DNA of 41,449 nucleotides from Fibrobacter sp. (GTDB taxonomy: Bacteria; Fibrobacterota; Chitinivibrionia; Chitinivibrionales; Chitinispirillaceae), in contig JAAZBG010000148.1 in assembly GCA_012513915.1 (NCBI GenBank), positions 1-41,449 of the forward strand, given 5' to 3'. Below, piece after piece: positions 7,177 through 14,466 of the stretch. The notes under the pieces were generated by a model, which was not told where the DNA came from, ran no database searches, and saw nothing but the letters and a program-made list of their open reading frames with translations. The first letter of the stretch is position 1. The number at the start of each line of letters is the position of its first letter. The position numbers and the translations under genes are program-made.

Positions 7177-8544
7177 TTATTTCCCGCCGTGATATTTTCT
7201 GCCAAGGATGCGATTACCTTTTGTATTAAACAGTACTTCATCAAAGTAATGACGCATGAGAAATACCCCTCTGCCATGATCTTTCATCCGGTTTTCAGGA
7301 CTGAGGGGATCCGGTAAATTATTGTAATCAAATCCATCACCTTCATCAATAACACTCATTGATGCCGAAACAGGTGTGACCTTATAAAATACGACAGCCT
7401 TTTTTGACGGATCATTTTTATTGCCATGTAAAATAGCATTTGTAATCATTTCAAAGATACAGATTTTGTATTGCTTAATTGTTTTATCACCATAGCCGCA
7501 TTTGTCGAGTTCACGAAGAATGATACTGCAAATATTCTCCATTTCATTCATTGATGATACCAGCAGAATGTTGGGCTCGTCCTCGCGTGTAAAACCGGAA
7601 TCGGTAAGAAGGTGGGTTGAGTCCTGAATTTCAACACAGAGTAGTGTAAAATCATCTCTGAGTGGTGTCCCCTGACGAAACGTTTCCTGATCTTCTACTA
7701 ATTTGTCAAGTAATGTTTTGATGTCATAAGAACCATTCCTGATAAATGCATCACGCAATCGTTCGGCACCATACAACTTACCATCTTCACTGCAACCTTC
7801 TGTCAAGCCGTCAGTATAAAAGAGAATTTTATCATCGGGAGCAAGCTGCACTTCGCTATTCCAGTATTCTGCAATGTTAAGCAGTGCTGAATGCCCAATA
7901 AAAAACCCTTTTGAATCAAGTTTTGTAACCGATGATGTCTGTGTGTTGAACACAAGCGGCGGTACATGACCCGCACGGGAGTAGGTCATCACATCCTTGA
8001 CTGGATCAATAACGCCGAGAAATGCTGTCAGATATTGTTCAGTTTTTATAAAATTGCAAAGCTGTTTATTAACTTCTCTGAATACTTCGGCAGGCGAATC
8101 TGATTTTTCAATTGCGTTTGCAAAGAGCATCTTTGCCATGGCCGTAATAAGTGCCGCCGGTATACCATGCCCGGAGACATCAAAGATGAGGATTGCGATT
8201 TTCTGGCGGGGTGTGATTATGATATCGTAAAGATCACCACCAACTTTACCTGCGGGAATATAGATCGCCGTTGCACGAAGGTTGACAGCTTCAGGAAGCT
8301 CTTTAGGCATAAGCCCTTCCTGGATTCGTTTGGCAGTCTCCATCTCATCATCAAGTTCAGAGTGAATCCGTCCAAGTTTATAGGTGAGTTCTGTGACAGT
8401 CCGTGACCGATCCTCCAGCATTTTCTCTGTTTTTTTACTTTTCTCAAGCAGTGTGGTATAGTTATCACGATACCGTTTACAGCTTGAAAGAAGCGAGTAA
8501 ATCCGCTGTTTATAGGTTTGTAATCGGTCTTTATTTAAAGTCAT
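7177..8544 (-). CDS. SpoIIE-type PP2C phosphatase fused to RsbW-like HATPase kinase
   Basis: This 455-residue soluble protein begins with a coiled-coil segment (about 1-75). A SpoIIE/RsbU-type phosphatase domain follows (about 80-308), with metal ligands at GGDLYDI (Asp104), DVSGHG (122-127), TDGLTEG and LRDDFTLL. The C-terminal domain (about 330-455) is a GHKL ATPase like RsbW/SpoIIAB, with an N-box EMITNAILHGN, a G1 box DEGDGFD and a G2 box HGRGVFLM. One polypeptide thus has both the activity that dephosphorylates a STAS partner and the activity that phosphorylates it. The STAS gene follows two bases downstream. No sensor domain or membrane segment is visible, so input may come through the coiled coil. 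Confidence 0.88.
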   Translation of the reverse strand: MTLNKDRLQTYKQRIYSLLSSCKRYRDNYTTLLEKSKKTEKMLEDRSRTVTELTYKLGRIHSELDDEMETAKRIQEGLMPKELPEAVNLRATAIYIPAGKVGGDLYDIIITPRQKIAILIFDVSGHGIPAALITAMAKMLFANAIEKSDSPAEVFREVNKQLCNFIKTEQYLTAFLGVIDPVKDVMTYSRAGHVPPLVFNTQTSSVTKLDSKGFFIGHSALLNIAEYWNSEVQLAPDDKILFYTDGLTEGCSEDGKLYGAERLRDAFIRNGSYDIKTLLDKLVEDQETFRQGTPLRDDFTLLCVEIQDSTHLLTDSGFTREDEPNILLVSSMNEMENICSIILRELDKCGYGDKTIKQYKICIFEMITNAILHGNKNDPSKKAVVFYKVTPVSASMSVIDEGDGFDYNNLPDPLSPENRMKDHGRGVFLMRHYFDEVLFNTKGNRILGRKYHGGK

Positions 8545-8549
8545 ACATG

Positions 8550-9395
8550 TTACCTGAACGAGTCAAAGGGTATTATTTTATTGCTTTTAAGCTTGTTCTT
8601 ATTGCGTTTTGATGCTTCCCTTAGCAACTCTTTTTCCTTGTTTGTCAAAGAATCCATTCCTTCACGGGAAATTTTTGCAAGTATTGGATCAATAACCGTT
8701 TCGAAAAAATCATTATCATCATCTTTAACAGCAGCTTTTTTAACTTTTTTGGGCTCTTTTTTTCCTTTCTCCATTACCTGCGATTCATAACGTCTTAAAA
8801 TCATAGGATACAATTTTATGTAAAAGAATGCCACTAAAATTCCACCCAGATGTGTCAAATGTGCAATAATCCCTTTTGACGAAAGGGTGCCAAATAACGA
8901 TATAAGCGCAGCACCAATCACGACAACTCTGATATTTACAGGAAGTATAAAGAATAAGAGTACCTGACGGTTGGGGAAGTAGAGCGAATACGCAGTCATT
9001 ACCCCAAGTACAGCTCCGGATGCGCCGATAACTGGAATTGTACTGAATGCAGGATTAAAGAGATGTAGTAAGCTGAATAATCCTGAGCCGCAGCCACAGA
9101 TAAAGTAAAAGGTCAGAAATCGTTTTTCACCCCATAACTGCTCAAGTTCCAGTCCGAACATCCAGAGCATGAGCATGTTGAACAGCAGATGAAATGGCAT
9201 TGATGGATCATGAAGGAATATATAGGTGAATAGACGCCAAAGTTCAAAATGAGCAAATGTACGATTTGGAGTCAATGCGCCAAATTCCAGAAGGTACTGA
9301 CCTGTGAATGGTAAAATCTGAAGGAAATAGACGCCGATTGTGGCAATTAAAATTCCTTTGATTGCGTTTGGCAGAGGGTTACTGTTAAAGTGCAT
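8550..9395 (-). CDS. Rhomboid family intramembrane serine protease
   Basis: The 281-residue protein has six hydrophobic segments and the rhomboid catalytic dyad: Ser126 in GASG (context PVIGASGAVLG) and His182 in THLGG. The WR motif region (HFELWRLFTYIFLH) and the HLLFNMLMLW helix are typical. Rhomboids cleave substrates within the membrane. After the last helix a charged cytoplasmic tail of about 75 residues follows (Lys-rich, then SLTNKEKELLREASKR), a tail seen in a bacterial subgroup. It lies five bases upstream of the phosphatase gene on the same strand, so it may share the transcript. The substrate is unknown. Confidence 0.9.
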   Translation of the reverse strand: MHFNSNPLPNAIKGILIATIGVYFLQILPFTGQYLLEFGALTPNRTFAHFELWRLFTYIFLHDPSMPFHLLFNMLMLWMFGLELEQLWGEKRFLTFYFICGCGSGLFSLLHLFNPAFSTIPVIGASGAVLGVMTAYSLYFPNRQVLLFFILPVNIRVVVIGAALISLFGTLSSKGIIAHLTHLGGILVAFFYIKLYPMILRRYESQVMEKGKKEPKKVKKAAVKDDDNDFFETVIDPILAKISREGMDSLTNKEKELLREASKRNKNKLKSNKIIPFDSFR

Positions 9396-9599
9396 AATAG
9401 ATTATAGACCTGATAAGTTAATGGTTTTGGATTATCGAAAACAGTTTTACATTTACAACATTTGTTATACACTCCGCAATGTCATAGTTCAAAAGTAATA
9501 ACTGTCAAGTACATTGTTGTATTGAAAAGTGCAGCGTACCACCGAAGATTCTGCGTTGTATCATCAGGGTACCAGATGTTATGGCAACAATGTCAACAA

Positions 9600-10169
9600 T
9601 TACGGTGAAGTCGTACTTACCGGTTTTTTGAAAAAACTGACCATTGTATCACCAAACGTGCGAATATCGAAAGGCTGGTTATCCGGCGTCAATGAATATG
9701 CTGTATCGGTACGGCGCATCTTTCTTGATTCGTAAAGCAGTATGCCATCAGGATTCAACCTGCTGCAAAGTGCGGGAACCACGCTTTTCAAGTCCAGATC
9801 ATCATAAGGCGGATCGAAAAAAATCAGGTCATAGGTACCGACGGTTTTTTCGAGAAAATAATGCACATCGTTATTGATGACTGTGCACTTGCTCTGGATG
9901 TCAAGTACTGCTGCATTTTTCAATATGGCAGCTGCACGCATACGATCCCGTTCTATAAAATCAGCATGTACCGCACCACGGCTGATCATTTCAAAACCGA
10001 AAGCTCCGCTGCCGGCACAAATATCAGCAACCCGTGCATTGTCAAGATATTGTTCGATTATCTGTGAAAGCGATTCACGTGTCCGCTCAGACGTAGGCCT
10101 GAAACCACCGTTGTCTGAAACGTTAATAAAACGTCCCTTCAATAATCCGGAAATGATCCGTAGTTTCAT
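9600..10169 (-). CDS. rsmD: 16S rRNA (guanine(966)-N(2))-methyltransferase
   Basis: The 189-residue protein matches RsmD, which methylates N2 of G966 in 16S rRNA using S-adenosylmethionine. The family beginning MKLRIISGLLKGR and the segment RPTSERTRESL are present. The SAM-binding motif is ADICAGSGAFGFE and the catalytic motif is DPPY in LIFFDPPYDDL. Length is normal. It starts seven bases after the stop of the PilN/PilO-like gene, so it is probably the distal gene of the pilM transcript. Confidence 0.92.
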   Translation of the reverse strand: MKLRIISGLLKGRFINVSDNGGFRPTSERTRESLSQIIEQYLDNARVADICAGSGAFGFEMISRGAVHADFIERDRMRAAAILKNAAVLDIQSKCTVINNDVHYFLEKTVGTYDLIFFDPPYDDLDLKSVVPALCSRLNPDGILLYESRKMRRTDTAYSLTPDNQPFDIRTFGDTMVSFFKKPVSTTSP

Positions 10170-10176
10170 GAAGAGC

Positions 10177-11106
10177 CTATTCTTTTACTGTAAAAATACA
10201 ATCTGACACTACAGACACTTTATTGCCGCGGATTGCCCTTATGTGTATTGTACGAAAAGCACAGGGGAATTTTCTTGTGTTTAATTCCTTGATAAATTGG
10301 ACAAAATCCCGATATGTTGATGTACATTCCCAGTGGTATTCAAAACGTTGAAAATCGCGTATCTTGTTGACACGTTGCGAAACAGGACCAGCTGTGCTGA
10401 CGATCTTAAAGTCTGATGCAAGTTTCCTGAACTCTTTGATTTTTGCCGCCAGGTCATCACGCTTGTACAGATGGTCGATAGGCTGATAGGGATTTGCAAG
10501 ATCAACACCAAAGGATGGTTTACAGGTGATAACAAAACGGTAGCTATCCGTTCCGTTTTCCTTTATGCTTGAATAGGGTTGAGGCAACAAACCGAAATTG
10601 TCTTTCAGTCGTGCAAATGTCTGGGTAATCAGTGATGAGTTGCTGCTTATTCCAACACTATACATCGTAAGAAAATTATCTATTTCAAGTGCCTTAAATC
10701 CCATTCCTGCCGGAATTATTCTGCTGAGTGAATCAAATATGTTGTATGCAAAGAGCACTTCGTAATTGATTTTCTCTGCAAATGACATCTCGTCGTAGGT
10801 GAGATTGATAAATCCTTTGCGCTTGTTTGACTCACGTTCGCTATTTACTTCCTTTACAACTTCTTCAATCATGTTTGGTTTAACATGTGTTGATGGCTTG
10901 AATTCGGTTTTCTGGACTACTTGCGGCAAGGGCTTCGGTTGCGGTTTTTTATTATTATTTACCTGAAGATAGTAATAAACACCTCCTCCTGCGATAAGCA
11001 GAAGAACGAGAGCCCCGGCAACAGCGGGAATCCACTTCGGAACTCCGGCTGACTGTTTTCCACCCTTTTTCCGGGTCTGGTTTTTTAATAAATTAATACG
11101 AATCAT
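10177..11106 (-). CDS. Type IV pilus assembly protein with PilN-like and possible PilO-like halves
   Basis: The 309-residue protein opens with MIRINLL, the conserved PilN motif that binds PilM in characterised pili. A basic stretch, one transmembrane helix (about 27-47) and a Pro/Lys linker follow. The first periplasmic region (about 95-165, FDSLSRIIPAGMGFKALEI) resembles the PilN fold. The last part (YRDFVQFIKELNTRKFPCAFRTIHIR) resembles the PilO core, in which a short segment compares residues and then follows a strand. No separate pilO lies next to it. A PilN-PilO fusion is therefore possible, but the similarity is weak and judged by eye. It starts five bases downstream of the pilM-like gene. 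Confidence 0.6.
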   Translation of the reverse strand: MIRINLLKNQTRKKGGKQSAGVPKWIPAVAGALVLLLIAGGGVYYYLQVNNNKKPQPKPLPQVVQKTEFKPSTHVKPNMIEEVVKEVNSERESNKRKGFINLTYDEMSFAEKINYEVLFAYNIFDSLSRIIPAGMGFKALEIDNFLTMYSVGISSNSSLITQTFARLKDNFGLLPQPYSSIKENGTDSYRFVITCKPSFGVDLANPYQPIDHLYKRDDLAAKIKEFRKLASDFKIVSTAGPVSQRVNKIRDFQRFEYHWECTSTYRDFVQFIKELNTRKFPCAFRTIHIRAIRGNKVSVVSDCIFTVKE

Positions 11107-11111
11107 TGTTG

Positions 11112-12023
11112 TTACATTTTCCCGCGATACGCAAGTCCCACTGCAACTGCAAGCTGTGTCTTAACTGCCTGCAACTGATTTTCATCAACACCAATTCTGC
11201 ATCCCACATTTCTGAACGGATCCAGTAGTTCACCATTACCGAGCTTACTTATAAGAACCTCACTGTGCTGCTCATGTGCGTACATTGACCCTGTAAGATA
11301 TATTCCAACCGGATTGCCTTCAAGAATTGAGTAATTGATTGAAAGTAATTTATCAAGTTCAATCCGTGCACGTTCTGAAAAAGAATAGGGATCTGAAATA
11401 TTTGTATCGTGAATAAAGCATTCAAAATCGACAAATTCACCATTTTTACAAAGAATTATCTTCGTTTTATCGCTTTCGGAATGTATGATAACTGATGGAA
11501 ACTCCAGCTTGTCCTTATAATTTGCTTCAAATACATTTACAAGTCCAAAAATATCAAGATCGATTACTACCGGGTTAAGCTTGACTTTCCTGAGTGCATT
11601 ACTGATTCCTGCAACAGTTTCCTGGCGGTATGCAACAGCTAAAAAGTCTTTGAGCTTGGGAGCTTTCTGCCTGTTTTCCTGAAAGTCAAAAACGTACTCA
11701 TCAATGTTGCTGACAAGATTCTGCCCAAGTTCCCACTTCAATGTTTCTTCTGGTGTGGTATCATCATTGTCGATCTGAAGATGCTTTACTGCGGCATATT
11801 CGGATGGCAGCGCACAGACAATATCCGCACTTGTAAACTTGAATTTACTCCGCAATTCCCTGAGGTTCTCAAAGATCTGTTCACCCAGATCTGCGCCTGG
11901 ATTGATTGAGACTGGATGTATTGCCACAAGCAGGACTGCATTTTCATCCGGAGAATACTGGGCAATGCTCATATATTCGCGCTGAATATCCAGCCCACTG
12001 ATATTTTTTGAGGAGTTTTTCAT
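11112..12023 (-). CDS. pilM: PilM-like actin-fold pilus assembly protein
   Basis: The 303-residue protein has the layout of PilM, a cytoplasmic actin-like ATPase-fold scaffold of the type IV pilus inner-membrane platform that binds the N-terminus of PilN. Supporting segments are ISGLDIQREYMSIAQ at the start, the central ALPSEYAAVKHLQI/LKWELGQNL block, VVIDLDIFGLVNVFE and the C-terminal AVAVGLAYRG. It is at the short end of the family range. The gene is directly followed by the PilN-like gene (five-base gap). A candidate promoter lies about 145 bases upstream. Confidence 0.75.
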   Translation of the reverse strand: MKNSSKNISGLDIQREYMSIAQYSPDENAVLLVAIHPVSINPGADLGEQIFENLRELRSKFKFTSADIVCALPSEYAAVKHLQIDNDDTTPEETLKWELGQNLVSNIDEYVFDFQENRQKAPKLKDFLAVAYRQETVAGISNALRKVKLNPVVIDLDIFGLVNVFEANYKDKLEFPSVIIHSESDKTKIILCKNGEFVDFECFIHDTNISDPYSFSERARIELDKLLSINYSILEGNPVGIYLTGSMYAHEQHSEVLISKLGNGELLDPFRNVGCRIGVDENQLQAVKTQLAVAVGLAYRGKM

Positions 12024-12174
12024 ATTGTCTTATTGTCCGAAATTAAACCTTGTTGTACATGTTTAGTAAATCCGGTCTGTTATGTATCGGTAAATATAAA
12101 TTTTAACCGACCTGAATTTGCGATATAAACCTTAAAATACAATACAGTAGCGATAATATGCAAAATCAAGTTTT

Positions 12175-12203
12175 ATTATATAATATTGTAAGCGTCAGGA
12201 CAA
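12175..12203 (-). promoter_or_regulatory. Candidate promoter of the pilM operon
   Basis: On the minus strand TTGTCC (12203-12198) is followed by a 17-base spacer and a perfect TATAAT (12180-12175). It sits in the 222-base gap between the HD-GYP stop and the pilM-like start, leaving an untranslated leader of roughly 145 bases. Sequence pattern only. Confidence 0.45.
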
Positions 12204-12245
12204 ATAAATTGATGCTTTCAGGCTGTTTTTTTTACTATTTTTTAA

Positions 12246-13682
12246 TTAATCGCTATTAAATGATCGCAATATATCAAGAAATGCATCAACAATTTCAGGA
12301 TCAAACTGGTGCCCCCGCTCCTTTTCAAGGATACTGAATGCAATTTCCTGAGAGAGTGCCTTTCTGTAAGGACGGTTTGATGTCATTGCTTCATAAGCAT
12401 CAGCGACACTGAGAATACGTGCCCCATAGGGTATATCATTTCCGCTGATACCTGCCGGGTAACCCTCACCGTTAAAGAATTCATGGTGATGCAGTACCAG
12501 TGGAACCAGCGATTTGAGGAACGGAACATCTGCGATGATATTTGCTCCGAGCTCCGGGTGACGCTTGATTTCATTAAATTCCTGAAGCGTCAGCTTATTT
12601 GCTTTGTTAAGTATAATTTCGCTTATACCGATTTTCCCGATATCGTGTAGTAAACCTGCATATTTAACCTGCTCAAGTTCGTGGTCGGGAAGACCCAGAT
12701 GTTTTGCGACAATGACGGTATATTTCATCACATTTTCAGAATGGCCATGGGTATAACGATCTTTTGCCTCAACAGCAAGTGCAAATGCACTGATTGTCTT
12801 GAGATAATTATCACGAATATTACTATACAGACGCACATTTTCTATCGCGATACTCGCTTGTGAAGCCAAAACATTGGTAATTTCAAGATCAAGATCCGAA
12901 AATGACGCTTTTCCGAGCCTACGGACAAGATGTAACACACCAAGAATCGCTGATGGAGTCTTTAACGGGAAGGAAATAAACGACTGCAGATCTGCCGGGA
13001 CCGGTAGCAGTTCGTCAGGGAGATCAGAAATCCCCTGTTCAAGAAGAATTGGCTCTCCTTTTTTAACGACATACTTTGAAGACTGCAGGAACGTTTTTTT
13101 AAGAAAATACTCCTTCGAGTAATCTTTGCCAAAGGTATCCGTTATGGCAAGTTTTCCACTTGGATCAATAAACATCAGTGCACTGCCATCAGCTTTTACC
13201 ATCTTTGTTGAAAAATGGATAAATTTTGCGTTTAGTTCAGCAAGATCAAGTGTTGATGAGAGCACTTTGGTGATTTCGTGAAGCGAGACAAGCTTGGAGA
13301 ATAATACATTATCCTCCTCAAGTTTTCGGTTCAGCAGTGCCCGTTTAATCTTCTCACTGATCTCTTCAAGATGAAACGGTTTTGTCAGATAATCATAAGC
13401 TCCCAGCTTTAGTGCCTCAATCGCTGTATCAAGCGTTGGAAAACCTGTTGTCAGAAGGACTGGTGTTAACGGGTATATCTCCTTGATATACTTCAAGAAA
13501 TCAACACCACTCATTCCAGGCATTTTTATATCTGAAATGACAAGGTTAACACGGCTGTTCTTAACAAACTCAAGCGCTTCTTCACCACTGGACGCAGTTG
13601 TGATATTATATCCTTTTTTCCTTAGATACTGACCAAGTAGTTCGCATATAGATGATTCATCATCTACGATAAGAATGTGCAT
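12246..13682 (-). CDS. Response regulator with GAF and HD-GYP c-di-GMP phosphodiesterase domains
   Basis: This 478-residue regulator has a receiver domain (1-120; acidic pocket Asp8/Asp9, phospho-acceptor Asp51 in SDIKMPGMSG, conserved Lys in TKPF). A GAF domain follows (about 145-290), then an HD-GYP domain (about 300-470) with HDIGK and HHHEFFNGEGYP. HD-GYP proteins hydrolyse cyclic di-GMP, and these residues look complete. I chose the ATG at 13682 because it gives MHILIVDDE, the usual receiver beginning. An upstream ATG at 13706 would overlap kdsB without adding a domain. It lies between the pilB-like and pilM-like genes, which suggests a role in pilus or surface motility control. No histidine kinase is adjacent. 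Confidence 0.88.
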   Translation of the reverse strand: MHILIVDDESSICELLGQYLRKKGYNITTASSGEEALEFVKNSRVNLVISDIKMPGMSGVDFLKYIKEIYPLTPVLLTTGFPTLDTAIEALKLGAYDYLTKPFHLEEISEKIKRALLNRKLEEDNVLFSKLVSLHEITKVLSSTLDLAELNAKFIHFSTKMVKADGSALMFIDPSGKLAITDTFGKDYSKEYFLKKTFLQSSKYVVKKGEPILLEQGISDLPDELLPVPADLQSFISFPLKTPSAILGVLHLVRRLGKASFSDLDLEITNVLASQASIAIENVRLYSNIRDNYLKTISAFALAVEAKDRYTHGHSENVMKYTVIVAKHLGLPDHELEQVKYAGLLHDIGKIGISEIILNKANKLTLQEFNEIKRHPELGANIIADVPFLKSLVPLVLHHHEFFNGEGYPAGISGNDIPYGARILSVADAYEAMTSNRPYRKALSQEIAFSILEKERGHQFDPEIVDAFLDILRSFNSD

Positions 13683-13686
13683 TACT

Positions 13687-14424
13687 TCAGTGCTTATAAT
13701 GTCCATTAGCAACTACACGCCTGAAAAGTTCAAGATCATTCTGTGTGTCTATTCCTATTGAGTCAAAATCTCTTACTAAACATCTGATCGTCATCCCATA
13801 CTCAAGCGCCCTGAGCTGCTCAAGACTCTCTGCTTTTTCCAGCTCTCCCTGAGGAAAACTGCAAAACTTTGCGAGACTTTCCGATGAAAATCCATAAATT
13901 CCCTTGTGTCTGAGTTGTGTTGCCCCAATTGCATCCCTATCATAAGGAATTCCGGATCGTGAAAAATAAAGAGCATTTTGAAATCTATCCAATACAACTT
14001 TAACCACATTAGGGTTATTACTTTCTTCAATTGTAGCATGTGAGGCAATAGTAAGCAAGGAATTGTCATTTAATTTTTTAACTTCGGATGAAAAATCAGT
14101 TAAAATCCCTATTGGTACATCCGGCTCATCACCCTGAAGGTTGACAACAAAATCACATGGTATCTTCTGTACAACTTCAAAAACACGATCGGTACCCCGT
14201 GGATGATCCGGTGAGGTCATGATAACATCACCGTGTGCATGTTTCACTGCAGAAAATATAGAATCATGATCAGTTGCAACAACAACCTTGTCAAATGCAC
14301 CAGATGCAACTGCACGTTCATACACCCACATGATCATCGGTTTACCTGCAATATCACAAAGCGGTTTCGCTGGGAGACGTGTTGATGCATATCGGGCTGG
14401 AATAACACACAGTGTTACTGACAT
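13687..14424 (-). CDS. kdsB: 3-deoxy-manno-octulosonate cytidylyltransferase (CMP-KDO synthetase)
   Basis: KdsB activates KDO with CTP to CMP-KDO, the donor for the inner core of lipopolysaccharide. The 245-residue protein shows the family beginning CVIPARYASTRLPAKPL, the metal/nucleotide segment VVNLQGDEP, SRSGIPYDRD, HKGIYGF and the LEQLRALEYG box. Length is typical. Its presence supports a Gram-negative envelope. It lies downstream of uvrD on the same strand and just upstream of the HD-GYP regulator (four bases), so these genes are probably co-transcribed. Confidence 0.95.
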   Translation of the reverse strand: MSVTLCVIPARYASTRLPAKPLCDIAGKPMIMWVYERAVASGAFDKVVVATDHDSIFSAVKHAHGDVIMTSPDHPRGTDRVFEVVQKIPCDFVVNLQGDEPDVPIGILTDFSSEVKKLNDNSLLTIASHATIEESNNPNVVKVVLDRFQNALYFSRSGIPYDRDAIGATQLRHKGIYGFSSESLAKFCSFPQGELEKAESLEQLRALEYGMTIRCLVRDFDSIGIDTQNDLELFRRVVANGHYKH

Positions 14425-14466
14425 ATATCTCCTCTATAAGTAATATTTTTTAGTCTGGGCAATGGT

